DNA of 22,597 nt from a virus, in IMG/VR virus record IMGVR_UViG_3300034012_000094, positions 1 through 22,597 of that record. One strand, given 5' to 3'. The notes under the pieces were generated by a model. The model was given only the letters and a program-made list of their open reading frames with translations, searched no databases and had not been told where the DNA came from. A program made the translations under genes and the position numbers. Shown here in pieces: positions 7,694 through 15,312 of the stretch. Each line of letters begins with the position of its first letter. The stretch's first letter is position 1.

Positions 7694-7695
7694 TA

Positions 7696-8052
7696 ATGGC
7701 CCATTTCTGCCGCATAGACGAAAACGGATTGGTGCTGCAAGTTGTTGTGGTTGACAACAAAGATACGGCTGATGCCTCCGGCGTGGAGAAAGAGCATATC
7801 GGCGCAGCGCATCTTGAGAAGATTCTTGGTGGTACTTGGAAGCAGACTTCTTACAACGGCAACATGCGTAAGAACTACGCAGGGATTGGCTACACCTACA
7901 GGTCTGACATTGATGCCTTCGTGCCGCCGCAGCCTTTTGCTAGTTGGATTTTGAACCACGACACGGCACAATGGGAGCCACCCACACCCATGCCGACAGA
8001 TGGAAAAATGTATAGCTGGGATGAAGCAACAACCTCTTGGAGGGAAGTATGA
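7696..8052 (+). CDS. Conserved small phage protein, 118 aa
   Basis: It starts MAHFCRIDENGLVLQVVVVD. The core has GGTWKQTSYNGNMRKNYAGI, then GYTYRSDIDAFVPPQPFASW and the C-terminal 'ILNHDTAQWEPPTPMPTDGKMYSWDEATTSWREV' type segment. I recall this exact domain order in T4-like cyanophages and other aquatic phages, as an unnamed protein usually near fibre and lysis genes. The C-terminal Trp/Pro part is reminiscent of fibre chaperone or fibre-associated proteins, but function is not established. The start is ATG at 7696, with AAGGAG six bases upstream. The end overlaps the next start as ATGA. Confidence 0.7.
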   Translation: MAHFCRIDENGLVLQVVVVDNKDTADASGVEKEHIGAAHLEKILGGTWKQTSYNGNMRKNYAGIGYTYRSDIDAFVPPQPFASWILNHDTAQWEPPTPMPTDGKMYSWDEATTSWREV

Positions 8053-8489
8053 GTTCAATTGCGGTCACGGGTAATGCAAGCGGTACGGGGACGCATACCC
8101 TTCAATCAGCTAATACAAATAGTAACGTCACGCAAACACTACCGCTTACTGACGGTGCGATTCTCGGTTATGTAAATGCGCCTATTAATTCGCAGACTGG
8201 ATCGACTTACACGCTGGTGCTGACAGACCAAGGGAACACGGTTTACATCACAAGCGGATCTACTGCTACGCTGACGGTGCCAACGAATGCCTCAGTAACT
8301 TTCCCAACCGGCACGGTAATTTTGGTGGTCAATAATAATTCCGGGGCGCTGACAATTTCAGGCGCGGGTGTCACATTCCAGTTAGCTAATGGTGCGACAG
8401 GGAACAGGACGGTAGCAACTAAAGGTATGGCAACGCTGTTATATGTTGGTTCTGATACTTGGTATGTTTCTGGCGCGGGAGTGACCTGA
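8049..8489 (+). CDS. Fibre-shaft/knob-like phage protein, 146 aa
   Basis: The N-terminal 45 residues are Ser/Thr/Asn-rich (SGTGTHTLQSANTNSNVTQT, then LPLTDGAIL). The remainder is a beta domain of the 'tyTLVLtDqGntVyit.gstaTlTvPtnasvtFptGTvilvvNn.sGaltisgagvtf' pattern, followed by ATKGMATLLYVGSDTWYVSGAG. That domain is, from memory, a common distal module of phage tail fibres. Here it stands alone as a short protein, so it may be a separate fibre tip or a split piece of a larger fibre. The start is ATG at 8049, after GGAGG; an upstream TTG is not needed. Its stop overlaps the LamG protein start as TGATG. Confidence 0.65.
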   Translation: MSSIAVTGNASGTGTHTLQSANTNSNVTQTLPLTDGAILGYVNAPINSQTGSTYTLVLTDQGNTVYITSGSTATLTVPTNASVTFPTGTVILVVNNNSGALTISGAGVTFQLANGATGNRTVATKGMATLLYVGSDTWYVSGAGVT

Positions 8490-10516
8490 TGGCTGGCGCA
8501 CTTACAGCAGCGATTGCCGCAGCATTTGCCGGAGGGGTAACCCCTGACCCTTACTTTGAATACACCACGCTATTGCTTCCTGGTTCTGGAACCAACGGCG
8601 CACAGAACAATACGTTCTTAGACGGTTCTACCAATAACTTCACCATCACCCGCAACGGCAACACAACACAAGGTACGTTCTCACCGTTTAGTCAGACTGG
8701 GTGGGGGAATTATTTCAATGGGAGTAGTTATTTAACTGTTTCAGATAATGCTGCGTTTACTTTAGGAAACTCTGATTTTTGTATTGAGTTATGGATAAAC
8801 TCATCATCTTCAATGGGAGGGTATGCAGGATTTTTTGGTCAGTGGGCAAACGCAACAACAAACTGTTCGTATATTTTTCGGACGCAAGCTTCCCAGATTG
8901 TGCAGTTTGGTTACACGACAACTGGAAACGCACAAACCGGTACGACTGTTGATGGATCGGCTTTAACGACAAACAGTTGGAATCATTTGGTTGTATGCCG
9001 TAGCGGGGCCAATCTAGCAATCTTTCAAAACGGAACAAGAACAGCCACGCATAATATTTCAACGCTAACGATTGCTGATAGCACTAGAGATATGCAGATT
9101 GGTTATTCTACAGACGGTGGCTATGTGCTTGGCTACATGAGTAATTTAAGGCTTGTAAAAGGGTCTTCAGTCTACGATCCAACACAAACCACAATCACAG
9201 TTCCAACTGCACCACTAACCGCCATCACTAACACTTCCATTCTCACCTGCCAATCCAACCGTTTCAAAGATAACAGCACTAACGCATTTACTCTCACCGC
9301 AAGCGGCTCACCAACTGTAGTCGCCTTCTCCCCATTCAACCCCACTGCATCGTGGTCTGCTGCGACCTATGGTGGGAGTGGGTATTTTGATGGTAACGGA
9401 GACTACTTAACTGCTCCAAGTAACGCAGCTTTTGCAGTTGGCTCAGTATTTACAATTGAGTTTTGGCTGTATCCGATTAGTGCGGGAGCAAATCCTGTTT
9501 ACATATACCTTAACGAAAACACAGGGTCACTTCAATTTGGTCTTAATGGTGGAACTTTAAGTCTTGCTGCGGCGGGGGTTGCGTGGAGACTAACAGGTTC
9601 AAAAGGCCCTGTAACTAATGCGTGGAATCATTGCGTATTGGTTAGATCTGGCACAGGAGCAAATCAGACCAGTATTTTCCTAAACGGTGAACGTATTGCT
9701 AACGGCACTGTAACGGATGCGTGGACAACAGATGTTCAAGCAATAATTCAATCTACATTAGGGACTTCATATCTAACCACTGGATACATGTCAGGAATTC
9801 GTATCGTAAAAGGCACAGCAGTCTACGACCCAACGCTAACAACCCTGACAGTCCCAACCGCACCGCTCACCGCCATCACCAACACATCCCTACTGCTCAA
9901 CTGCACCAACGCTGGTATCTACGATGCTACGTCTAAGAATGACTTGGAGACGGTGGCAGATGCACAGATAAGCAACACCACAGCTAAGTGGGGTAGCACG
10001 AGTATTAAGTTTGATGGGACGGGGGATTATTTAACAAACAACAATGCAAGCAATTCTTTATTGGCTTTTGGTACTGGCGATTTCACAATAGAAGGCTGGT
10101 TTTATTCAAATAATGCTTCTTCTGCGGTGCAAAAAGGCATGTTCCAAACTTCAGACACAATTGGTGGGTTAAAAACAAGCTATACAACTGGAGTTTCCAT
10201 GAATCATGGGTCAACCGGGGAACTTAGTGTTAATGTAGGAAGTACCGTTTACACTACAAGCGGAGCTTCCATAACAACAGGCGCTTGGTTTTATTTTGCA
10301 ATTACCAGAAGTTCAGGAAATGTAAATGTGTATGTAAACGGTGTTTCTAGGGCAAGCGGTTCTGGAAATACAAATAATTTAACAGGAACTTATATTTCTG
10401 TTGGTGGTTATTACAATACATCATATTTATTTGATGGTTATCTTCAGGATTTTCGCATTACCAAAGGCTATGCAAGAACCATTACAACACCAACAGCAGC
10501 GTTTCCCACGTTATAG
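8489..10516 (+). CDS. Tail adhesin with three LamG/concanavalin-like domains
   Basis: This 675-aa protein is probably receptor-binding. A short Ala-rich N-terminal helix (MAGALTAAIAAAFAGG) is followed by three jelly-roll domains of LamG/PF13385 type. They start near residues 75 (FNGSSYLTVSDNAAF), 298 (FDGNGDYLTAPSNAAF) and 507 (FDGTGDYLTNNNASN). Each has 'FTIE(G/F)W', a later 'W(N/F)H(C/L)V..RSG...IF.NG' and a final 'YMS(G/N)LRIVKG..VYDPT' or 'YLQDFRITKGYAR' signature. Linkers repeat too (VPTAPLTAITNTSIL and VPTAPLTAITNTSLL). LamG-like domains commonly bind glycans. No catalytic motif was seen. The start ATG overlaps the preceding stop by one base; the in-frame upstream TTG at 8459 lies inside the previous gene. 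Confidence 0.75.
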   Translation: MAGALTAAIAAAFAGGVTPDPYFEYTTLLLPGSGTNGAQNNTFLDGSTNNFTITRNGNTTQGTFSPFSQTGWGNYFNGSSYLTVSDNAAFTLGNSDFCIELWINSSSSMGGYAGFFGQWANATTNCSYIFRTQASQIVQFGYTTTGNAQTGTTVDGSALTTNSWNHLVVCRSGANLAIFQNGTRTATHNISTLTIADSTRDMQIGYSTDGGYVLGYMSNLRLVKGSSVYDPTQTTITVPTAPLTAITNTSILTCQSNRFKDNSTNAFTLTASGSPTVVAFSPFNPTASWSAATYGGSGYFDGNGDYLTAPSNAAFAVGSVFTIEFWLYPISAGANPVYIYLNENTGSLQFGLNGGTLSLAAAGVAWRLTGSKGPVTNAWNHCVLVRSGTGANQTSIFLNGERIANGTVTDAWTTDVQAIIQSTLGTSYLTTGYMSGIRIVKGTAVYDPTLTTLTVPTAPLTAITNTSLLLNCTNAGIYDATSKNDLETVADAQISNTTAKWGSTSIKFDGTGDYLTNNNASNSLLAFGTGDFTIEGWFYSNNASSAVQKGMFQTSDTIGGLKTSYTTGVSMNHGSTGELSVNVGSTVYTTSGASITTGAWFYFAITRSSGNVNVYVNGVSRASGSGNTNNLTGTYISVGGYYNTSYLFDGYLQDFRITKGYARTITTPTAAFPTL

Positions 10517-10525
10517 AGGTAGACC

Positions 10526-10837
10526 ATGCAATACTGGACAAAGAACGGGTCTATCCCAAGCACTGAAACAGATGGTACTGAAGGCTGGCAACCGGCTCCA
10601 GAGCCTCCGACAGACGTTCCTGCTGACAAAGAACTTGTATGGCTAAACTGGGAATGGATCGTAAGAGACCCTAAGCCAGTAGACAGGGCGGGCTATCAGT
10701 GGAACTGGCAGCACGAAGGCAAGACTTGGGTAGAGAGTGCTTGGCAAACATCGCCTTCAGAAGAAATACCCATTACAATCCCAGAAGTCCTAACCACATC
10801 CCAAGTTTCAAATCTCACCACGGCACAGCTCATATAA
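10526..10837 (+). CDS. Small Trp-rich phage protein, 103 aa
   Basis: The product is acidic and Trp-rich, with 'QYWTKNGSIPSTETDGTEGW', 'WLNWEWIVRDPKPVDRAGYQWNW' and 'KTWVESAW', and no membrane segment. The alternating W-x-W/W-E-W segments are typical of short unnamed proteins lying beside fibre genes, possibly fibre-assembly chaperones. I do not recognise a specific family. GAGGT lies five bases before the ATG. It sits between the triple-LamG protein and the 20-residue repeat protein. Confidence 0.6.
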   Translation: MQYWTKNGSIPSTETDGTEGWQPAPEPPTDVPADKELVWLNWEWIVRDPKPVDRAGYQWNWQHEGKTWVESAWQTSPSEEIPITIPEVLTTSQVSNLTTAQLI

Positions 10838-10846
10838 GGCAACAAT

Positions 10847-11962
10847 GTGTTCGGTTTTGATCCGTTTTCAACTGCGCCGTTCTCAGCGATCAGTGGATCG
10901 GGTGCCAACACATACCAAAAGGAAGTAGCCGAAACAGCCACCGGTACTGACGCTACCGATGCAATCCTAACGATTAATTCAGCCGTTGCAGAAACGGCTA
11001 CGGGTACAGACACCACCAACGCAAACCTCACCATCGATTCGGCTGTTGCAGAAACGGCCACGGCAACAGATACAACTGCGTCAAACCTCGCGCTTGATTC
11101 AGCCGTCGCTGAAAGCGCCACGGCAACAGACACCACCGACGCAACACCTGTATTAAGTGGGACCATAGCCGAGTCCGCTACGGGTACTGATGCCGTAAGC
11201 GCAGAGCAAACGCTGGGTGCGAGCGTAGCCGAGACCGCTACAGGTACTGACTCAATCACCAACAACCTCACGCTAAATACAAACCTAGCTGAGTCGGCTA
11301 CTGCTACAGATTCGGTGACGGCTGGTGACGTATTTAGTGAAGCAGTTGCGGAATCAGCAACAGGCTCAGATGTCGTTGCGGGTGATAAGTTTATTAATAC
11401 CCTGATTGCCGAAGCAGCGACAGCGACTGACAGTATTAGCGCTACGTATACTTTGGTGGCTTCGGTTTCAGAGGTTGCGCTCGGTGCCGACGCTATAACA
11501 ACCATCATCGATACGTCTGGCAGCGTGTCAGAAAGTGCGACGGGTTCTGATGCTACCTCTGCGGCAGGGGAAGTTGATGGGGCTATTGCCGAGACTGCTA
11601 CAGGTACAGACAGCACAGCGGCTGGGTTCTTATACGATAAGGCAGTTTCTGAGTCTGCAACAGGACTTGATTCGGTTGAGTCGCTCTATATTCTGGGTGC
11701 CATCGTTGCTGAAACTGCGACAGCAGTGGATAATGTCGTAGCGCGAGCAGATTTTGTTGATGCTGTACTTGAGTCGGCGCAGGGCGCGGACCTAACGCAG
11801 GGTGGCGGGTTGTTTAATGTTGGGGTGTCGGAGTCGGCGTCCATAACAGACGTGGCGTTTAGTCGGTTCTTGTGGGAGCTTATCGATGATTCCCAAGTGG
11901 CAAACTGGCAGACCATTAACACAAACCAAACTTCCAACTGGCAACCCGTCGATATGACATGA
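10847..11962 (+). CDS. Fibre-like protein of 16 tandem 20-residue repeats
   Basis: This is a 371-aa protein. After 26 ordinary residues (MFGFDPFSTAPFSAISGSGA, NTYQKE) it is built of 16 consecutive repeats of exactly 20 residues (residues 27-346). Each begins with VAETATGTD or a close variant and ends in a variable beta-prone half. The C-terminal 30 residues (FLWELIDDSQVANWQTINTN, QTSNWQPVDMT) contain two NWQ motifs. The ETATGTD repeat is known to me from phage and some bacterial surface proteins; its fold is uncertain, and a solenoid or trimeric fibre shaft is inference. The start is GTG at 10847, with AAGG seven bases before it. The ATG at 10845 is out of frame. The same repeat reappears in the LamG fibre gene at 12968. 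Confidence 0.7.
   Translation: MFGFDPFSTAPFSAISGSGANTYQKEVAETATGTDATDAILTINSAVAETATGTDTTNANLTIDSAVAETATATDTTASNLALDSAVAESATATDTTDATPVLSGTIAESATGTDAVSAEQTLGASVAETATGTDSITNNLTLNTNLAESATATDSVTAGDVFSEAVAESATGSDVVAGDKFINTLIAEAATATDSISATYTLVASVSEVALGADAITTIIDTSGSVSESATGSDATSAAGEVDGAIAETATGTDSTAAGFLYDKAVSESATGLDSVESLYILGAIVAETATAVDNVVARADFVDAVLESAQGADLTQGGGLFNVGVSESASITDVAFSRFLWELIDDSQVANWQTINTNQTSNWQPVDMT
10925..11884 (+). repeat. 16 tandem in-frame 60-bp repeats encoding VAETATGTD units
   Basis: Sixteen units of 60 bases encode the first nine or so residues as VAETATGTD, (V/I)AESATGTD, VSESATGSD and similar forms. The last eleven residues diverge. Unit length is constant, with no indels, which keeps frame. 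DNA similarity between units is moderate because third codon positions vary, so the array is old rather than freshly expanded. Confidence 0.8.
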
Positions 11963-11970
11963 GGTAAACC

Positions 11971-12960
11971 ATGCCTATTACAAGAACTTCTCTCCTCGAT
12001 TTACCCATTATTGAAACCGACACGGAAGTTGGTCAGTGGGGTAACGCCATTAATAATGGCTTAACGCAGTATATTGATATTGCTGTTGCAGGGATTACTA
12101 ACCTGACAGGTTCAAACTTTTCAGGCTCGCCAAACTACGACCTGACATTATCCCTAACCGAGGGTGATGCAAGTGCAACCAATATTGTTTATAACAGCGC
12201 TCAATACTCCACAATCAGGGTATCAAGCCTTAACGCTAACTCAACCATCATAGCCCCTGCGTCATCACGCTCCTATAAAGTTATTAACGCAGACTCAACC
12301 TACACGCTAACAGTTAAAGCTACAGGTCAAACAGGCGTAACGGTTAACCCTGGTGCCTCACTCGTTGCTGTGTTTAACGGCACGGACTATGTGGGTCTTG
12401 GTGTGCAGGCTGCTGCCACACTTACATCAGGGCAGCTCATTAAAGGTGCAGGTTCTACGGTTGTTACACCTGCTACTGCCGGAACCGATTACGTAGCTCC
12501 CGGTACAGCCACAACATTCACGGCGCTTCAAACGTTTTCTGGTACTTCGGCAAACCTCGCTCAAGTGCTTGCAAATTCGTCAGAAGTCGTGACGGTTAAC
12601 GCCACCGTTGTTCCATCCACGGTTAACTACGATGTGACTACACAGTCCGTTATTTACTATACCGGTGGGGCTGGTGGTTCTAATTGGACCGTTAACTTTA
12701 GGGCTTCGACGGGCACAACACTTAATACGGCGCTGGCAACAGGGCGCAGTGTGACCGTGGCATTGATGGCTACACAGAACGCAACTCCTTACTACAACAA
12801 CATCATACAAGTTGATGGAAACACCATAACTCCAAAGTATCAGGGCGGTATTGCTTGGACCGGAGGTAATGCTTCGGGTATTGATGTTTACGTATATACG
12901 ATTATTAAAACAGCATCGGCAACTTTTACGGTGCTAGCTTCTCAAACTAAATTTACCTGA
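11971..12960 (+). CDS. Tail-fibre-like protein, 329 aa
   Basis: Likely a fibre component. The N-terminus (PITRTSLLDLPIIETDTEVG, then QWGNAINNGLTQYIDIAVAG) is a virion-attachment module I recognise from other phage fibres ('W G...N.gl...ida'). Then come beta segments NSTIIAPASSRSYKVINAD and STYTLTVKATGQTGVTVNPG, typical of shaft domains. A linker follows, 'TSGQLIKGAGSTVVTPATAG', then 'TDYVAPGTATTFTALQTFSG', also typical of fibre shafts. The C-terminal third (VTVNATVVPSTVNYDVTTQS onward) looks like a separate beta domain. GAGGT lies five bases before the ATG. No enzymatic motif was seen. Confidence 0.65.
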   Translation: MPITRTSLLDLPIIETDTEVGQWGNAINNGLTQYIDIAVAGITNLTGSNFSGSPNYDLTLSLTEGDASATNIVYNSAQYSTIRVSSLNANSTIIAPASSRSYKVINADSTYTLTVKATGQTGVTVNPGASLVAVFNGTDYVGLGVQAAATLTSGQLIKGAGSTVVTPATAGTDYVAPGTATTFTALQTFSGTSANLAQVLANSSEVVTVNATVVPSTVNYDVTTQSVIYYTGGAGGSNWTVNFRASTGTTLNTALATGRSVTVALMATQNATPYYNNIIQVDGNTITPKYQGGIAWTGGNASGIDVYVYTIIKTASATFTVLASQTKFT

Positions 12961-12967
12961 GATTGAT

Positions 12968-13846
12968 ATGCCGGTTATTCAACGTTTAGCTGCTGGAGGC
13001 GCTCGGGGTTTTGGTTTCGGTGTCGGAGGTGTTACTTATTCCGGGCTTATTACTGAAACTGCAACCGGTGCAGATAGCGTAAACGGTATACCCCCTTATC
13101 AAGGCATTATTACTGAAACTGCAACCGGTGCAGATAGTACAGACGGTACGTCTAATTCGACATATCAAGTGTCAACCGCAGAAACAGCTACGGGGTCTGA
13201 TTCCATATCCAGCAGCCTGATTTTGCCAGGGTACGCTAGCTTTGATTTCAATGGGTCCGCATACGTTGATACGCCGACTAGCTCTACGTTTGCAACAGGA
13301 TCAAACGATTGGACTTTGCAGTTTTTTATTTATCTTCGCGCTACCCCCAGCTCAAACACTACCGTATTTGACGTAGGCAGTGGGGTTGTTACTAATGGGT
13401 GGCGGGTTGAAATTACGACATCTAGACAAGTTCGGCTTCTTGGGCTGTCTTCTTATAACACTACTGCGGGGCTCTCATTAAACACTTGGTACTTTATTAC
13501 AGTAACGCGGTACTCATCCCCCGGCGTTTATATTTTTATTGACTCTACAAGAAACACAGCGTCTTCGTTTAACCTTGGTACGCTTTCTTCCAGCACCTAT
13601 TGCCGTATCGGTGGGGCTCAGAATAACGCAACACGTATTAATGCGCTGATTAGTAATTTGCAGTTTAGAAACAATATTTCTGTTTCGTCTGTAACTGTAC
13701 CAACAACCCCACTTACAAACGACGCAAATACGTTGCTGCTCACTTGCCAGAACGGGACAATTATTGATAACAGCACTGCTAACGGTGGCAGTCCGTGGAC
13801 GCTGACTAACAGCGGAACGACAACAACTTCTACGAATCCACTTTGA
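12968..13846 (+). CDS. Repeat-plus-LamG tail adhesin, 292 aa
   Basis: This protein is a chimera of modules used elsewhere in the window. A Gly-rich N-terminus (PVIQRLAAGGARGFGFGVGG) leads to three copies of the ETATG motif (residues ~28-80): LITETATGADSV, IITETATGADST and STAETATGSDSI. A LamG-like domain follows from about residue 93, with FDFNGSAYVDTPTSSTFATG, WTLQFFIYLRAT, NTWYFITVTRYSSPGVYIFI and LISNLQFRNNISV. The closing segment VPTTPLTNDANTLLLTCQNG, then DNSTANGGSPWTLTN, parallels the linkers of the triple-LamG protein. It is probably another receptor-binding protein. The upstream ribosome site is weak. Confidence 0.7.
   Translation: MPVIQRLAAGGARGFGFGVGGVTYSGLITETATGADSVNGIPPYQGIITETATGADSTDGTSNSTYQVSTAETATGSDSISSSLILPGYASFDFNGSAYVDTPTSSTFATGSNDWTLQFFIYLRATPSSNTTVFDVGSGVVTNGWRVEITTSRQVRLLGLSSYNTTAGLSLNTWYFITVTRYSSPGVYIFIDSTRNTASSFNLGTLSSSTYCRIGGAQNNATRINALISNLQFRNNISVSSVTVPTTPLTNDANTLLLTCQNGTIIDNSTANGGSPWTLTNSGTTTTSTNPL
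13047..13137 (+). repeat. 31-bp exact direct repeat, 60 bp apart
   Basis: Bases 13047-13077 recur exactly at 13107-13137, a 60-base period that matches the 60-bp units of the repeat gene at 10847. Both copies encode ITETATGAD. The exact identity suggests recent duplication by slippage or recombination. Confidence 0.75.
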
Positions 13847-13883
13847 TGTGGGTTGAATGAAGTCATCAGTAAGAAATAAAAAC

Positions 13884-14300
13884 ATGGACGATAAAACCCA
13901 CGAGCTAGCAGTCCTGAAAGCACAAGCCAGAATTAGGCTTGAAGAGCTAAAGGCCCAAGACTCTGCCAAAGAAGTTGCTGGTAAAGCGATTGGCGAAGAT
14001 GGATTGCTTTACATCTTCTTGATTGTGCTCGTGGGCGTTGGTGCGTCCTTATTCCTAGAAGGCGAAAAAATTGCTGCTGTTATGGGTCTTTTGGGCGCTT
14101 CACTTACTGCACTTATTCAAATGCTAAATGGCATCGCAGGCACTGCGCCAAAGCAAGAAAAGCCTGAGTTTGAAGTCATCAAGGATCTCATCACTCGGTT
14201 GGACAAGCTTGATCGTGCCGAGCCACCCATGCAAGTGGATGTTGAAGGATCCAAAGTTACAGTCAAGAAAGGTGCCGACATCGTGACGGCTAAGGGGTAA
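13884..14300 (+). CDS. Small membrane protein of the lysis cassette, 138 aa
   Basis: A charged, helical N-terminus (MDDKTHELAVLKAQARIRLE, ELKAQDSAKEVAGKAIG) leads into a transmembrane helix, GLLYIFLIVLVGVGASLFLE, and a second hydrophobic stretch, IAAVMGLLGASLTALIQMLNG. The C-terminal half is charged (residues 96-138) and ends VTVKKGADIVTAKG. With a 3-TM holin-like gene and a lysozyme immediately after it, it may be a second holin, an antiholin or another membrane lysis factor. It has no lipobox, so it does not look like a spanin. The start is uncertain: ATG at 13884 follows an AAGAA run and begins the natural MDDKTHEL terminus, while the in-frame ATG at 13857 would add nine residues but has only a poor ribosome site. 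Confidence 0.6.
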   Translation: MDDKTHELAVLKAQARIRLEELKAQDSAKEVAGKAIGEDGLLYIFLIVLVGVGASLFLEGEKIAAVMGLLGASLTALIQMLNGIAGTAPKQEKPEFEVIKDLITRLDKLDRAEPPMQVDVEGSKVTVKKGADIVTAKG

Positions 14301-14302
14301 TC

Positions 14303-14806
14303 ATGCTTTCACTTCTCTCAACACTTGGTGGCCTACTTATTTCGGGTCTACCCAAACTGCTTGATTACTTTCAAAACAAAGCTGACCAAGCCCATGAGCT
14401 TGAGCTTGCAAGGATGCAATCGGAGCGCGAACTAGCCTTAGCCAAGGAAGGTTTTATTGCCCAGCAGCGTGTGGAAGAGATTCGCACTGACCAGATTGCC
14501 ATGCAGACGGATGCTCAAATGACCGTGGCGGCGCTGGACCATGACAAGCAGATCATTGAGAAGTCTAGCAAGTGGGTGGTGAACTACATTGGAACGGTGC
14601 GGCCTAATGTTACTTACCTGCTTATCTTGGAACTCATTGCCATTAACGCTGTGCTTGCTTATTACGTTTGGCAACACCCGCATCTTGTGCAAAACATTGA
14701 TGACTTGGTTCGGGTCAGTACGATCATCTTTTCCGATGATGAGATGGCAATGCTTGGCGGCATCATTGGCTTTTGGTTTGGCTCGCGTAGTTGGCAGAAG
14801 AAATGA
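14303..14806 (+). CDS. 3-TM holin-like protein
   Basis: This 167-aa protein resembles the GTA-type three-TM holins (PF11351-like, recalled). It has an N-terminal hydrophobic segment (LLSTLGGLLISGLPKLLDYF), then a long helical coiled-coil-like segment (residues ~25-95, rich in E, Q, A, K: 'HELELARMQSERELALAKEG'), then SSKWVVNYIGTVRPNVTYLL into a second TM (ILELIAINAVLAYYVW), and a third short hydrophobic end (MLGGIIGFWFGSRSWQKK). The terminal 'GGIIGFWFGSR' is the hallmark I rely on. Holins form the membrane lesion that lets the cytoplasmic lysozyme reach the wall. AAGGGG is well placed before the ATG. The end overlaps the lysozyme start as ATGA. Confidence 0.7.
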   Translation: MLSLLSTLGGLLISGLPKLLDYFQNKADQAHELELARMQSERELALAKEGFIAQQRVEEIRTDQIAMQTDAQMTVAALDHDKQIIEKSSKWVVNYIGTVRPNVTYLLILELIAINAVLAYYVWQHPHLVQNIDDLVRVSTIIFSDDEMAMLGGIIGFWFGSRSWQKK

Positions 14807-15312
14807 AAACAGGACAAGCTGGTATAGACTTGATGCACAGTTTTGAAGGTAAGAGCCTTAAGCCTTACTTATGCCCCGCCCACATTTGGACGATTGGCTA
14901 TGGTCATGTTTTGTATCAAGATCAAATTAAATTACCTGTAATAAGGAAAGATGGCTATACCGGCATCCTTCGTAAGGACTACCCGCTCGCAGCCCAAGAT
15001 AATCGCACTTGGTCGCAGGAGGAGATTGATCGCCTTTTTGAGGATGATCTCGTCCGTTTTGAACGCGGTGTATTGCGAATGTCTCCTAATCTTGCTGGCC
15101 GTCAGTCAAGCTTCGACGCTGTGGTCAGTTTTGCGTTCAACGCTGGAACTGGGAGGTATCAGAGTTCCACAATAAGAATGAGAAACAACCGCGCCGACTA
15201 TGAAGGTGCAGCAGAAGCGTTTATGATGTGGACTATGGGCGGAGGTAAAGTGTTACCGGGATTGGTGCGCCGCCGCAAAGCTGAAAAAGCGTTGTACCTA
15301 CGGGGTGCATGA
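14803..15312 (+). CDS. GH24 phage lysozyme (endolysin)
   Basis: This 169-aa T4-type lysozyme cleaves the peptidoglycan glycan backbone. The catalytic motif Glu-x8-(Asp/Cys)-x5-Thr is visible: E15 in 'SFEGKSLKPYLC', C24, and T30 in 'WTIGYGH'. It is thus the Cys variant. A roughly 30-residue insert (VLYQDQIKLPVIRKDGYTGI then LRKDYPLAAQDN) follows, then WSQEEIDRLFEDDLVRFERGV, the conserved FDAVVSFAFNAGTG and a C-terminal LPGLVRRRKAEKALYL. No signal peptide is visible, so export depends on the upstream holin. The start is ATG at 14803, overlapping the holin stop as ATGA; the in-frame TTG at 14791 is less likely. The stop overlaps the next gene's ATG. Confidence 0.85.
   Translation: MKTGQAGIDLMHSFEGKSLKPYLCPAHIWTIGYGHVLYQDQIKLPVIRKDGYTGILRKDYPLAAQDNRTWSQEEIDRLFEDDLVRFERGVLRMSPNLAGRQSSFDAVVSFAFNAGTGRYQSSTIRMRNNRADYEGAAEAFMMWTMGGGKVLPGLVRRRKAEKALYLRGA

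Noticed and set aside
8459-8488. Extended start (TTG) for the triple-LamG protein
   Set aside because: It lies inside the upstream gene, and the ATG at 8489 sits directly at the upstream stop. The same applies to TTG at 8037, 7690, 14791 and 6621.
10696-11616. A 306-aa open frame on the - strand
   Set aside because: It is the antisense shadow of the 60-bp repeat array of the gene at 10847. It is repetitive Ala/Val/Ser, with no ribosome site and opposite to all other genes.
8489-13846. Diversity-generating retroelement acting on the adhesin genes
   Set aside because: No reverse transcriptase, accessory gene or template repeat is visible in the window; repeats here are tandem modules, not a template/variable pair.
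13847-13883. Rho-independent terminator before the lysis cassette
   Set aside because: No GC-rich hairpin followed by a T run can be found in the short gap.
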